In this document: piece by piece, positions 1 to 8,608 of the stretch
Layout of the letters: every line of letters begins with the position of its first letter
How positions within the stretch are numbered: the stretch's first letter is position 1
Source of the DNA: DATLZU01 sp051293835
Lineage (GTDB): Bacteria; Nitrospirota; Nitrospiria; Nitrospirales; Nitrospiraceae
Length of the DNA stretch: 64,000 nucleotides
Assembly: GCA_051293835.1 (NCBI GenBank)
Contig: JBPKMA010000003.1
Location: 1-64,000 of the forward strand
Direction: 5' to 3'
Translations under genes and position numbers: made by a program
The notes under the pieces: model-generated
What the model was told of the DNA's origin: nothing
Databases searched by the model: none
Seen by the model: the letters and a program-made list of their open reading frames with translations, nothing else

Positions 1-131
1 TGCCGGGGGACAATGTGAGCATCACGGCGGAGTTGATTTCGCCGATTGCGATGGATCAGGGGCTGCGATTTGCGATCCGGGAGGGCGGCAAGACCGTAGG
101 CTCCGGGATCGTCACCGAAATCCTGGCCTGA
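1..131 (+). CDS. tuf: Elongation factor Tu, C-terminal end (partial)
   Basis: Only the last 42 codons are inside the window, in the frame starting at base 3 and ending in TGA at 129-131. The peptide runs from PGDNVSITAELISPIAMDQG to a conserved GSGIVTEILA ending, which is the EF-Tu domain III terminus. EF-Tu delivers aminoacyl-tRNA to the ribosome. Its place just before rpsJ is the usual bacterial str-S10 junction. The start lies outside the window. Confidence 0.95.
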   Translation, partial: PGDNVSITAELISPIAMDQGLRFAIREGGKTVGSGIVTEILA

Positions 132-174
132 CGCAGGGACAATTTCCTCCTATAGCCTCCGGGAGTGAAGTGAC

Positions 175-489
175 ATGGTCAAAGTTGATCAGCGGATCAG
201 GATCAAACTTAGGGGGTTTGATTATCGAGTGCTTGACCAGTCTGTGGCCGAAATCGTTGAAACGGTCAAGCGGAGCGGTGCCAAGGTTGTCGGTCCGATT
301 CCGTTGCCGACCAGAATCGAGCGTTTTACGGTGCTTCGGTCGACGCACGTGGATAAGAAGTCTCGCGAACAATTCGAGATCAGGACGCATAAGCGGCTGC
401 TGGACATTATGGAGCCCACGCCCGAAACGATGGATTCGCTGATGAAGCTGAATCTGGCTGCCGGAGTGGATGTGGAGATCAAGTTGTGA
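175..489 (+). CDS. rpsJ: 30S ribosomal protein S10
   Basis: 104 residues, the normal S10 length. The central motif GPIPLPTRIERFTVLRSTHV and the following HKRLLDI are diagnostic. S10 is a small-subunit head protein and, in many bacteria, the NusE partner of NusB in rRNA antitermination. It starts with ATG 44 bases after tuf and opens the S10 cluster. All genes from here to rplQ are on the + strand with short gaps and are probably co-transcribed. Confidence 0.98.
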   Translation: MVKVDQRIRIKLRGFDYRVLDQSVAEIVETVKRSGAKVVGPIPLPTRIERFTVLRSTHVDKKSREQFEIRTHKRLLDIMEPTPETMDSLMKLNLAAGVDVEIKL

Positions 490-556
490 GCGACTGACTC
501 GGCCATCGACCCAAGAAGTGATGGCTACGATTCGAAGTGTAGCGGGTTGCCTTGCC

Positions 557-1177
557 ATGATTAACGGGCTCTTAGGCAAGAAGCTGGGGATGACTCAGAT
601 CTATGACGGAAGTGTCCTGACGCCGGTCACCGTGATCGAGGCGGGTCCTTGTCGGGTCGTCGCGGTCAAGACGCGCGAACGCGATGGGTACGAAGCCGTG
701 CAGGTGGCGTTCGGTGAAACTCAAGAACGGAAACTATCCAAGGCCGAGTTGGGTCATCTGAAGAAGCATCACGCTCCGCCCAGTCGATGGCTGCGTGAAT
801 TTAAAAAGCTCGGGGACGTGACGGTCGGGCAGACAATCAGGGCCGATCTATTCAAAAAGGGAGAATGGGTCGATGTCGAGGGGATCTCCAAGGGCAAGGG
901 GTACCAGGGGGTCGTGAAGCGTCATCACTATCGAGGGGGGCCGGAGTCACACGGATCGATGTTCCACCGGGCTCCGGGGTCGATCGGCAGTAGCTCGTTC
1001 CCTTCGCGGGTGTGGAAAAATAAAACGCTGCCCGGTCATATGGGCTCGGAGCGGGTCACTGTTCAACGGTTGAAAGTCGTCGAGGTGCGCCCCGAGGAAA
1101 ACCTTTTGTTCGTGCGAGGAGCGGTTCCCGGGGCAGACAACGGCCTGGTCGTCGTGCGGAAGTCCCAAAAGGGGTAG
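557..1177 (+). CDS. rplC: 50S ribosomal protein L3
   Basis: 206 residues from ATG 557 (MINGLLGKKLGMTQI), the usual L3 start; the open frame extends 29 codons upstream, but that extension is unlike L3 and overlaps rpsJ, so it is rejected. The motif GGPESHGSMFHRAPGSIG is the conserved L3 loop that reaches the peptidyl transferase centre. L3 helps initiate 50S assembly. rplD follows after 4 bases. Confidence 0.97.
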   Translation: MINGLLGKKLGMTQIYDGSVLTPVTVIEAGPCRVVAVKTRERDGYEAVQVAFGETQERKLSKAELGHLKKHHAPPSRWLREFKKLGDVTVGQTIRADLFKKGEWVDVEGISKGKGYQGVVKRHHYRGGPESHGSMFHRAPGSIGSSSFPSRVWKNKTLPGHMGSERVTVQRLKVVEVRPEENLLFVRGAVPGADNGLVVVRKSQKG

Positions 1178-1181
1178 GTCC

Positions 1182-1805
1182 ATGCCGACCGTCGATGTTG
1201 TGGATCTTCATAAGCGGAAGGTCGGCACTGTTGTGCTGCCGGAAGAAGTGTTCGGGTGCAAGCCACGATGCGCTTTGGTGCATGAAGCGGTGGTCATGCA
1301 GTTGGCGTGCGAACGCCAAGGTACAGCGTCGACGCTGCGACGGGGCGAGGTGAGCGGGTCCGGGAAAAAACCCTGGAAGCAGAAGCACACAGGGCGGGCT
1401 CGTGCGGGGTCGATCCGGTCTCCGCTCTGGCGGCACGGCGGGACGGTGTTCGGTCCCAAACCGCGCAGCTATGCGATGGCGATGCCGAAGAGGAAGTACC
1501 GCGCTGCGCTGCAGAGCGCTCTCTCGGCGAGGCTCTCGGACGGGGGCGTGACGGTGGTATCCGATCTTGTACTCGCGGAACCTAAAACGAAACTGCTGGC
1601 CAAGGTGTTGGCCGGACTGGGATTGCTGTCCAGTACGCTGATTGTGGCTGGAGAAAACCATCATGATCTTGCCAGGGCGGCGAGGAACCTGCCAGCTGTG
1701 AAACTCGTTCGACCCGAAGAGCTGAACGTGTATGACGTTCTGCGCTATGACGCGATTCTGATTCCGGAGCGCGAACTTGCTCGCGTGAAAGAGGCCTGGT
1801 CATGA
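1182..1805 (+). CDS. rplD: 50S ribosomal protein L4
   Basis: 207 residues, full length. The conserved tentacle SGSGKKPWKQKHTGRARAGS and the following IRSPLWRHGG are visible at about residues 61-90. L4 binds 23S rRNA domain I and lines the exit tunnel. In E. coli it also represses its own S10 operon; no comparable leader is visible here because the operon start is upstream. The stop overlaps the rplW start in an ATGA, so translation is likely coupled. Confidence 0.97.
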   Translation: MPTVDVVDLHKRKVGTVVLPEEVFGCKPRCALVHEAVVMQLACERQGTASTLRRGEVSGSGKKPWKQKHTGRARAGSIRSPLWRHGGTVFGPKPRSYAMAMPKRKYRAALQSALSARLSDGGVTVVSDLVLAEPKTKLLAKVLAGLGLLSSTLIVAGENHHDLARAARNLPAVKLVRPEELNVYDVLRYDAILIPERELARVKEAWS

Positions 1806-2095
1806 AAACGACACTCCACGATGTCCTGGTTCAACCATTGTTGACGGAGAAGATCACCTCGATGCGTGAGCGAGAAAACACCGTAGGGTTTGTCGTCCGG
1901 CGTGATGCCAACCGGATTCAGATCAAACGGGCAGTGGAAGCGCTGCTGAAAGTCAAGGTTGAGCGGGTCAATGTGCTGAATGTCCGCGGAAAAACCAAAC
2001 GTTTGGGACGGTTCATCGGGAAACGCCCCGACTGGAAGAAAGCGTTCGTGAAGCTGAAGCAAGGCGAAAAGCTGGAGCTCTACGAAAGCGCGTAA
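1802..2095 (+). CDS. rplW: 50S ribosomal protein L23
   Basis: 97 residues, normal length. The start MKTTLHDVLVQPLLTEKIT and the later KRLGRFIGKRPDWKKA are typical of L23, which sits at the tunnel exit and docks trigger factor and SRP. It overlaps rplD by 4 bases. Confidence 0.97.
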   Translation: MKTTLHDVLVQPLLTEKITSMRERENTVGFVVRRDANRIQIKRAVEALLKVKVERVNVLNVRGKTKRLGRFIGKRPDWKKAFVKLKQGEKLELYESA

Positions 2096-2126
2096 TCCGG
2101 TCGCGCAGAAAGAAGCAGGCGCACAC

Positions 2127-2951
2127 ATGGCACTCAAAGCATATAAGCCGACGACACCGGGGCGACGAGGGATGACGGCGCTTTCGGACGAGGGGTTGAC
2201 AAAGAAGCGACCGGAAAAGGCGCTCACGATGTTCCATCACCGTACCGGAGGGCGAAATGCCGACGGACACATGACGGTTCGCTTTCGGGGTGGGGGGCAC
2301 AAGCGCCTCTACCGCGTGATCGATTTCAAGCGCGACAAGGTAGGCATCCCTGCCAAAGTTGCAGCGATCGAATATGACCCCAATCGCTCCGCCCGGATCG
2401 CGTTGCTCCACTATGCGGACGGAGAAAAGCGATACATTCTTGCGCCAGTTGGTCTCAGTGTGGGCGATACAGTCCAATCCGGACCGTCGGCAGAAGTCAG
2501 GCCTGGCAATGCGCTCCCCTTGGGGAACATGCCGCTGGGGACGACGATCCACAACATCGAGCTCAAGCCCGGCAAGGGCGGGCAGTTGATTCGGAGCGCT
2601 GGGGGGGTTGCCCAGGTGATGGGTCGGGATGGCAAGTACGTCCAGGTCCGGTTGAAATCGGGGGAAATGAGGCGGATACTCGCGACCTGCATGGCGACAG
2701 TCGGGCAAGTTGGCAATCTCGATCACGAAAACGTGTCGGTGGGCAAAGCAGGGCGATCGCGATGGCGAGGGCGCCGGCCGCACGTCCGTGGCGTGGTCAT
2801 GAATCCCGTCGATCATCCTCACGGAGGCGGAGAAGGGAAATCCGGTCAAGGCAACCCCCATCCGGTGTCCCCATGGGGGTTGCCGACGAAGGGTTACAAG
2901 ACGCGTCGGAACAAGGCGACAGACAAATTCATCATCGTCAGGCGAAAGTGA
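2127..2951 (+). CDS. rplB: 50S ribosomal protein L2
   Basis: 274 residues, full length. The family start (ALKAYKPTTPGRRGMT) and the C-terminal signature RGVVMNPVDHPHGGGEGKS, with the histidine implicated in peptidyl transfer, are present. L2 binds 23S rRNA near the peptidyl transferase centre and supports subunit joining. It starts 31 bases after rplW. Confidence 0.98.
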   Translation: MALKAYKPTTPGRRGMTALSDEGLTKKRPEKALTMFHHRTGGRNADGHMTVRFRGGGHKRLYRVIDFKRDKVGIPAKVAAIEYDPNRSARIALLHYADGEKRYILAPVGLSVGDTVQSGPSAEVRPGNALPLGNMPLGTTIHNIELKPGKGGQLIRSAGGVAQVMGRDGKYVQVRLKSGEMRRILATCMATVGQVGNLDHENVSVGKAGRSRWRGRRPHVRGVVMNPVDHPHGGGEGKSGQGNPHPVSPWGLPTKGYKTRRNKATDKFIIVRRK

Positions 2952-2973
2952 TTTTTTGTTGTAGGAGCACGCG

Positions 2974-3261
2974 ATGCCCAGATCGGTGAGCAAAGGGGCC
3001 TTCGTGGACGCCCACCTGCTCAAGAAGGTGGAGCAGATGAACCAGACTAGGGAGCGCAAGATTATCAAGACGTGGTCGCGACGTTCGACGGTGATCCCGG
3101 AGATGATCGGCCACACGTTCGCCGTACACAACGGCAAGAAATTCATTCCGGTGTTTGTGACGGAGAACATGGTCGGCCATAAGTTGGGGGAATTCGCTCC
3201 GACCCGGTTCTTTAAAGGACACGGAGCGGCGAAGACTGAGAAAGCTGTTCCGCTGAAATGA
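2974..3261 (+). CDS. rpsS: 30S ribosomal protein S19
   Basis: 95 residues. The start MPRSVSKGAFVDAHLLKKVE and the motif IPEMIGHTFAVHNGKKFIPV are characteristic of S19, a head protein that forms a complex with S13 near the A-site tRNA. A 91-base spacer without a visible gene separates it from rplV. Confidence 0.97.
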   Translation: MPRSVSKGAFVDAHLLKKVEQMNQTRERKIIKTWSRRSTVIPEMIGHTFAVHNGKKFIPVFVTENMVGHKLGEFAPTRFFKGHGAAKTEKAVPLK

Positions 3262-3352
3262 GACGGTGTGCGCTTATCGTGAACCATTGCGCATGCGAGG
3301 CGTGAGGGCTAGTTCCTTGCAGTTAGCGAGCGAGGTGTAGCGAGGCGGAGGC

Positions 3353-3706
3353 ATGGCAGAGGCGCGGGCAGTTCTGAGATTTGTGCGGGTTCCACCCCGC
3401 AAAGCACGGGTGGTCGTCGATTTGATTCGCGGACAGCAAGTTCCGAAAGCGCTCGCCCTCCTCAAGCACACTCCACGCGCCGCCGCGAGAGTGGTGGAAA
3501 AGGTCCTGCGTTCGGCTGTCGCGAATGCGGAGCAGAAGGAACTGGGTGACCGCGAGGCGATGTGGGTCTCCAGGGCCTATGTCGACGGAGGGCCTATCTA
3601 TAAACGGTTTAGGGCCCGGTCCATGGGACGGGCCAACGCGGTACATAAACGGACGAGCCACATCACTATCGTGGTGGCCGCATCAACGGCTGGCCGGACG
3701 AAATAG
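3353..3706 (+). CDS. rplV: 50S ribosomal protein L22
   Basis: 117 residues, normal length. RVPPRKARVVVDLIRG near the N-terminus and the C-terminal hairpin RFRARSMGRANAVHKRTSHI identify L22, whose loop lines the nascent-peptide tunnel. The hairpin is the site of macrolide-resistance changes in other bacteria; nothing odd is seen here. Confidence 0.97.
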   Translation: MAEARAVLRFVRVPPRKARVVVDLIRGQQVPKALALLKHTPRAAARVVEKVLRSAVANAEQKELGDREAMWVSRAYVDGGPIYKRFRARSMGRANAVHKRTSHITIVVAASTAGRTK

Positions 3707-3760
3707 CAGGCAGGCTGACCAGAGGTCGTTTACTCGACACGGGAGGGGCATGCGGACCAT

Positions 3761-4429
3761 ATGGGACAGAAAACACACCCGGTAGGATATCGGCTGGGGT
3801 ACAACTACACCTGGAGTTCCCGTTGGTATGCGGGAAAAGAGTTCGCCAAGCTCCTTCACCAGGATATCGAGATCCGCCGGATGGTCAAAGAAAAACTCTA
3901 CCACGCCGGCGTGTCGAAAGTGGAGATTGAGCGATCGGGGGATCAAACGCGAGTCATCATTCACACGGCCAGACCGGGAATCATTATCGGTCGAAAGGGG
4001 GCTGAGATCGATAAACTCAAAGCCACCTTGGAAAAACAATACGGAGGACAGGTTTACATCACGGTCAAGGAAATCAAGAAGCCCGAACTGGACGCGCAAC
4101 TTGTCAGCGAAAACATCGCGATGCAATTGGAAAAGCGAGTGGCGTTCCGCCGAGCGATGAAGCGAAGCGTGCAGTCCGCCCTTCGACTCGGGGCTCAGGG
4201 GATCAAGATTATGGTCGCCGGTCGGTTGGGCGGGGCGGAAATCGCGCGGACAGAGTGGTATCGAGAAGGACGGGTTCCTCTTCACACGCTGCGGGCGGAA
4301 ATCGATTATGGGTTTGCGGAGGCCCGTACCACGATGGGGCAGATCGGTGTGAAGACCTGGATTTATAAGGGTGAATTGCTTCCCTCTCAACAGAAGGGAG
4401 GCGGTGGGATCGAGCGGCGCTTTGCATGA
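3761..4429 (+). CDS. rpsC: 30S ribosomal protein S3
   Basis: 222 residues. The start MGQKTHPVGYRLG, the KH-domain motif PGIIIGRKGAEIDKL (about residues 73-87) and the C-terminal GRLGGAEIARTEW are diagnostic. S3 is at the mRNA entry channel and contributes to helicase activity. It is followed by a 65-base spacer before rplP. Confidence 0.98.
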   Translation: MGQKTHPVGYRLGYNYTWSSRWYAGKEFAKLLHQDIEIRRMVKEKLYHAGVSKVEIERSGDQTRVIIHTARPGIIIGRKGAEIDKLKATLEKQYGGQVYITVKEIKKPELDAQLVSENIAMQLEKRVAFRRAMKRSVQSALRLGAQGIKIMVAGRLGGAEIARTEWYREGRVPLHTLRAEIDYGFAEARTTMGQIGVKTWIYKGELLPSQQKGGGGIERRFA

Positions 4430-4494
4430 TTCGTGCGAATCATACCCACTTGAACTCAGGTCAACGGAAAATCAGTCAGCGCTGAGGGGGCTGT

Positions 4495-4914
4495 GTGCTA
4501 GCACCGAAGAAGGTTAAATTCAGAAAAATGCAGAAAGGCCGGATGCGGGGGAAGGCTTACCGCGGAGGGCAGATCACCTTCGGAGAATTCGGCCTCAAGG
4601 CGCTCGAGCCCGGATGGATCACGAGTCGACAAATCGAGGCCGCCCGCATCGCCATTACGCGACATGTGAAGCGCGGTGGCCAGGTGTGGACCAGAATCTT
4701 TCCCGACAAACCGATTACGAAAAAACCTGCGGAAACCCGCATGGGGAAGGGCAAGGGCAATCCTGAGTTCTGGGTGGCTGTGGTCAAGCCCGGCCGCATC
4801 CTGTACGAGATGGACGGTGTGACGCCGGAAGTGGCGCAGGAGGCCTTGCGATTAGCCGCGCACAAGCTGCCCATCGCGACCAAGTTCGTGACACGCGGGC
4901 AGTTCTCGACATAA
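4495..4914 (+). CDS. rplP: 50S ribosomal protein L16
   Basis: 139 residues with a GTG start giving the standard L16 beginning MLAPKKVKFRKMQKGRMRG. The conserved FPDKPITKKPAETRMGKGKG is present. L16 organises the A-site region of the large subunit. The gene is followed by rpmC after 13 bases. Confidence 0.97.
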   Translation: MLAPKKVKFRKMQKGRMRGKAYRGGQITFGEFGLKALEPGWITSRQIEAARIAITRHVKRGGQVWTRIFPDKPITKKPAETRMGKGKGNPEFWVAVVKPGRILYEMDGVTPEVAQEALRLAAHKLPIATKFVTRGQFST

Positions 4915-4927
4915 GGGAGCCGAGACG

Positions 4928-5158
4928 ATGGATGTGAAGGAGCTTAGGCAGTTGACGGTTCCCGAGTTAGTAGAGAAGGAAAAACAGCTCAAACAGGAGC
5001 TGTTCAATCTCAGATTGCAGCTCGGTACGGGGCGCCTCGAGAATCCTATGCAGATTCGGCAGACCAAACGGGATATTGCCCGTGTCAAAACCGTGCTGCG
5101 CGAATTGTCCGCCAAAGAGTCCGAAGCGGCGACTCAGGCTAGAGGAGCTAGAGGATAG
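4928..5158 (+). CDS. rpmC: 50S ribosomal protein L29
   Basis: 76 residues, slightly longer than the usual 63-70. The two-helix hairpin core (ELRQLTVPELVEKEKQLKQE followed by LFNLRLQLGTGRLENP) and RQTKRDIARVKTVL are clear; the extra length is a basic/alanine tail. L29 is near the tunnel exit. Confidence 0.95.
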   Translation: MDVKELRQLTVPELVEKEKQLKQELFNLRLQLGTGRLENPMQIRQTKRDIARVKTVLRELSAKESEAATQARGARG

Positions 5159-5164
5159 GAGATC

Positions 5165-5434
5165 ATGGGAGAACGCACCAAGAAACGCCGCGAATGGTTT
5201 GGAAACGTCATCAGCAACAAAATGCAGAAAACCGTGGTCGTGGCGGTCGAACGGTCTGTGATGCATCCTGTCTATAAGAAAGTGATTCGTCGTGTGACGA
5301 AGCTCAAGGCCCACGACGAGAACAACATATGTAAGGTCGGCGATCGGGTCAAACTGATCGAGACCAGACCCATCAGCCGACATAAACATTTCCGGGTTGT
5401 ACAGATCATGGAAAAGGGACAGCCGGAAACGTAA
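5165..5434 (+). CDS. rpsQ: 30S ribosomal protein S17
   Basis: 89 residues. GNVISNKMQKTVVVAVER and the C-terminal IIETRPISRHKHFRVV-type segment (seen as LIETRPISRHKHFRVVQI) identify S17, a primary 16S rRNA binder. It begins 6 bases after rpmC. Confidence 0.97.
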   Translation: MGERTKKRREWFGNVISNKMQKTVVVAVERSVMHPVYKKVIRRVTKLKAHDENNICKVGDRVKLIETRPISRHKHFRVVQIMEKGQPET

Positions 5435-5520
5435 AGCAAGGTTGAGGCGGTGATTTGCGGGCTGGGTCAATTGAACCCGGTCGCGAAACGATCGTCGAAT
5501 TGTGAGATCGCGAAGTCATC

Positions 5521-5889
5521 ATGGTTCAGAATTACACCTACATGGATGTGGCGGACAACTCGGGTGCCAAGCAGGTGATGTGTTTTCACGTGCTCGGTGG
5601 GTCGAAGCGGCGATACGGTTCGCTCGGCGATGTGGTCGTGGTCACGGTAAAAGAGGCCATTCCCCAGGCCAGCGTGAAGAAAGGTGACGTGAGCCGCGCC
5701 GTCATCGTGCGAACCGCCAAGGAGGTCCGCCGAGAAGACGGATCCTATATCCGGTTTGATCGTAACGCCTGCGTGTTGATCAACGCCCAAGGCGAACCGA
5801 TCGGTACGCGCATTTTTGGCCCGGTCGCGCGTGAGCTGCGGTGGAAGAAATTTATGAAGATCATTTCGCTTGCGCCGGAAGTGCTCTGA
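5521..5889 (+). CDS. rplN: 50S ribosomal protein L14
   Basis: 122 residues, the exact usual length. The start MVQNYTYMDVADNSGAKQVM and the C-terminal RIFGPVARELRWKKFMKI are diagnostic. L14 forms intersubunit bridge B8 and binds the silencing factor RsfS. An 86-base spacer precedes it. Confidence 0.98.
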   Translation: MVQNYTYMDVADNSGAKQVMCFHVLGGSKRRYGSLGDVVVVTVKEAIPQASVKKGDVSRAVIVRTAKEVRREDGSYIRFDRNACVLINAQGEPIGTRIFGPVARELRWKKFMKIISLAPEVL

Positions 5890-5910
5890 GCGCAAGCGAG
5901 CGGAGCAGCT

Positions 5911-6240
5911 GTGCACATGATGAGAAAATCCAGAATCCGCAAGGGAGATCTCGTAATGGTTATCGCGGGGCGTGAGCGAGGCAAGACCGGAAAAGTCCTG
6001 TCCGTCGATCCGGTTGCCGGCAAGGTCGTCGTCGAAAAGCTGAACATCATCAAGCGGCACACCAAGCCCAATCCGAAGGTTCGACAGGGCGGGATCATCG
6101 AAAAAGAGGCTCCGATGGCCATCTCCAACGTCATGTATCTGTGTCCTGTGACGCATAAACCGACGAGACTGGGTGTGCGGGTTCTGGAAGACGGTCGCCG
6201 TGTCAGGTTCAGCAAGAAGTCGAAGGAACTGATCGAGTAA
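5911..6240 (+). CDS. rplX: 50S ribosomal protein L24
   Basis: 109 residues from GTG 5911, which has a GGAG five bases upstream; ATG 5917 or ATG 5920 are alternative starts giving a more standard MRKSRIRKGD beginning. The KOW motif GDLVMVIAGRERGKTGKVL is at about residues 12-30. L24 is an assembly initiator near the tunnel exit. Confidence 0.94.
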   Translation: MHMMRKSRIRKGDLVMVIAGRERGKTGKVLSVDPVAGKVVVEKLNIIKRHTKPNPKVRQGGIIEKEAPMAISNVMYLCPVTHKPTRLGVRVLEDGRRVRFSKKSKELIE

Positions 6241-6260
6241 ATTATCGAGGGATATGCAGG

Positions 6261-6917
6261 ATGGCAAAGGTCGAAAAGGGCCGCGGTGGAAAGACGACAG
6301 AACGCAGGGCTCCGGGAAAGAAGGAAGCCGTTCCAGTCGAAACGCCATCCGGTGAGTCGGAGAGCGAGTCGAAGTTTGAGCCACGGCTCAGGGAGATGTA
6401 TCGGAATCAGGTGGTGCCAGCCTTGATGAAGGAATTCGGCTATAGGAATCCGATGCAGGTGCCCCGGTTGGAGCGGATCGTGTTGAATGTCGGGATGGGA
6501 GAGGCGATTCAAAATGTCAAGTTACTGGAGAGTGCCGCCAACGAGTTGGCGGTAATCTCGGGGCAAAAACCTGTCATCACGAGGGCCAAAAAGTCGATTG
6601 CGGGGTTCAAGCTCCGCCAAGGGATGCCCATCGGCGCGAAGGTGACCTTGCGGAGCCGGCGCATGTACGAGTTTTTCGACCGTCTTGTGAGCTTGGCGCT
6701 GCCCCGCATCAGGGATTTCCGGGGTGTGTCTCCGAAATCGTTCGATGGGCGTGGCAACTACACGCTGGGACTAAAGGAACAGTTGATTTTCCCTGAGATC
6801 AAATACGATGACGTGATGTCCATCCATGGTATGGACATTACGATCGTAACAACAGCCCGAACCAATGAAGAAGGCAAGGCCCTGCTGCGTCACCTGGGGA
6901 TGCCATTCAGAGCATGA
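6261..6917 (+). CDS. rplE: 50S ribosomal protein L5 with N-terminal extension
   Basis: 218 residues against about 180 for the family. The L5 core begins near residue 40 (PRLREMYRNQVVPALMKEFG) and carries the standard RIVLNVGMGEA and GMDITIVTTARTNEEG segments. The first roughly 38 residues are a Lys/Glu/Gly-rich stretch not found in standard L5. ATG 6261 follows a weak AGG-containing site, and no internal start with a good ribosome binding site was found, so the long form is preferred but uncertain. L5 contacts 5S rRNA and P-site tRNA. Confidence 0.93.
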   Translation: MAKVEKGRGGKTTERRAPGKKEAVPVETPSGESESESKFEPRLREMYRNQVVPALMKEFGYRNPMQVPRLERIVLNVGMGEAIQNVKLLESAANELAVISGQKPVITRAKKSIAGFKLRQGMPIGAKVTLRSRRMYEFFDRLVSLALPRIRDFRGVSPKSFDGRGNYTLGLKEQLIFPEIKYDDVMSIHGMDITIVTTARTNEEGKALLRHLGMPFRA

Positions 6918-6959
6918 AACGCCGTGCGTGATCTGTGAGCGACAAGGTGGGAGTTCAAG

Positions 6960-7145
6960 ATGGCTCGAAAAGCGTTGAGACTGAAGGCGGCAGCGAAGCC
7001 AAAATTCTCCACCAGAGCGTACAATCGTTGTCCGCTTTGCGGACGGGTAAGAGGTTTTTTGCGTCGCTTTCAAATGTGCAGGATTTGTTTCCGCTTCCGA
7101 AGCCTACGCGGAGAAATCCCCGGCGTACGGAAAGCAAGTTGGTAG
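6960..7145 (+). CDS. rpsZ: 30S ribosomal protein S14, zinc-binding (type Z)
   Basis: 61 residues, the length of the short zinc form. Four zinc ligands are in place: C24 and C27 (CPLC) and C40 and C43 (CRIC). The ending GEIPGVRKASW is typical. S14 sits in the small-subunit head. The long zinc-free paralogue is not in this window. Confidence 0.96.
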   Translation: MARKALRLKAAAKPKFSTRAYNRCPLCGRVRGFLRRFQMCRICFRFRSLRGEIPGVRKASW

Positions 7146-7243
7146 GTGACCTGATGCCGAATCGAGAGTGTTGAAATTGAACGGCCGAGAATTCATGCGT
7201 CAGAGCTCGTCATTCGACATTTGTGTCATCGGAGCGTGACGGT

Positions 7244-7639
7244 ATGGTGACCGATCCCATCGCTGATCTTTTAGTCAGGATCCAAAACGCCACACGGCGG
7301 CGACATGAAACGGTATCTGTTCCTGCGTCACGGTTAAAGCGGGAAATTTTGAAGATCCTTCAGGCGGAAGGGTTTATTCACGGCTTCGAGGAGGAGACGG
7401 TGGATGGCCATCGGTCTTTGCGCGTGCAGTTGCGGTACATCGGGGATGACCAGCCCATGATCACCGGCACGAAGCGGATCAGCAAACCGGGTCGGCGAGT
7501 CTATGTTGGGAAACAGGACATTCCCAGGGTCCGCAACGGTATTGGGGTGGCCATCCTTTCGACTTCCAAGGGGTTAATGACCGACCAGCAATCCCGGCGG
7601 GCCGGTCTCGGGGGAGAAGTCTTGTGCGCCGTATGGTAA
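7244..7639 (+). CDS. rpsH: 30S ribosomal protein S8
   Basis: 131 residues from ATG 7244 (MVTDPIADLLVRIQNATRR), the standard S8 length; a GTG at 7223 would add seven atypical residues. The C-terminal VAILSTSKGLMTDQQSRRAG is diagnostic. S8 binds the 16S central domain and in E. coli represses the spc operon. The 98-base spacer before it shows no gene. Confidence 0.97.
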   Translation: MVTDPIADLLVRIQNATRRRHETVSVPASRLKREILKILQAEGFIHGFEEETVDGHRSLRVQLRYIGDDQPMITGTKRISKPGRRVYVGKQDIPRVRNGIGVAILSTSKGLMTDQQSRRAGLGGEVLCAVW

Positions 7640-7671
7640 CTCCCTGGGCGGAAACAGTGCAGATCTGAGTT

Positions 7672-8208
7672 ATGTCACGGATAGGACGAAAGCCGATTGC
7701 GATTCCCCCGGGTGTCGAGGTGCAGGTTCATGACGGGCTGGTGTCGGTGAAAGGGCCGCTCGGGAAATTGGAGTGTTCCGTCGCTTCGGGCATCGGTGTG
7801 TCGGTCACTGACGGCCAGGTGATCGTCAGCCGTTCAAGCGATGACCGGAAGATTCGGGCGCTCCATGGCTTAGTTCGGGCCGAACTCAACAACATGATTA
7901 CTGGTGTCACCAAGGGCTACGAGCGGTCGCTGGAGATCAGCGGGGTGGGCTACAAAGCCCAGGTCCAGGGGCAGTCGCTGTTGCTCAGCGTCGGCTATGT
8001 CAACCCCGTGACATTTTCTATTCCTCCCGGAATCGAGGTGCAGGTCGACAAGCAGACGGTGATCACGGTTCGAGGAATAGATAAACGCAAGGTCGGGCAG
8101 GTTGCGGCAGACATCCGTGCGATCAAACCTCCCGATGTGTACAAGCAAAAGGGCATTCGTTACGCCGGTGAAGTGCTCCGCAAGAAAGAAGGCAAGACCG
8201 GGAAGTAA
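7672..8208 (+). CDS. rplF: 50S ribosomal protein L6
   Basis: 178 residues. The start MSRIGRKPIAIPPGVEV, the central SGVGYKAQVQG and the C-terminal PPDVYKQKGIRYAGEVLRKK are typical of L6, which lies near the GTPase-associated region. It starts 32 bases after rpsH. Confidence 0.98.
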   Translation: MSRIGRKPIAIPPGVEVQVHDGLVSVKGPLGKLECSVASGIGVSVTDGQVIVSRSSDDRKIRALHGLVRAELNNMITGVTKGYERSLEISGVGYKAQVQGQSLLLSVGYVNPVTFSIPPGIEVQVDKQTVITVRGIDKRKVGQVAADIRAIKPPDVYKQKGIRYAGEVLRKKEGKTGK

Positions 8209-8216
8209 AGACGGCA

Positions 8217-8582
8217 ATGAGTGTTCTGGAGAAGAAACGACAATTAGAGCGCCGGAGGCGGCGGGTGCGCAAACGGGTGTTCGGCACCCCCGAGCGACCC
8301 CGGCTGAACGTGTTTCGGAGCAAGTCGCACATTTACGCCCAGATCATCGACGATCTCAAAGGTCATACGATCGTCTCGGCGTCGAGTCTCGATCCCGCAT
8401 TGAGAGCGTCGTTGAAGTCAGGTGGGACGATCGCGGCGGCCAAGGCCGTAGGTAAGCTGCTTGCCGAGCGAGCCAAGGCGGCGAAGGTTCACGCAGTCGT
8501 CTTTGACCGGGGAGGTCGGCTCTATCACGGCCGGATCAAAGCCTTGGCGGAAGCGTGCAGAGAGGGTGGGTTACAGTTTTAA
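8217..8582 (+). CDS. rplR: 50S ribosomal protein L18
   Basis: 121 residues. RRRRRVRKRVFGTPERPRLN and VFDRGGRLYHGRIKALAEAC are the conserved ends of L18, a 5S rRNA-binding protein. It begins 8 bases after rplF. Confidence 0.97.
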   Translation: MSVLEKKRQLERRRRRVRKRVFGTPERPRLNVFRSKSHIYAQIIDDLKGHTIVSASSLDPALRASLKSGGTIAAAKAVGKLLAERAKAAKVHAVVFDRGGRLYHGRIKALAEACREGGLQF

Positions 8583-8608
8583 CCTTTGTGAGGGAGGAAA
8601 GGGCGTTC

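Noticed and set aside
2013..3287. 424-codon open frame on the - strand opposite rplB/rpsS
   Set aside because: It is antisense to clearly conserved ribosomal genes and has no family-like sequence; long antisense frames are expected in GC-rich genes.
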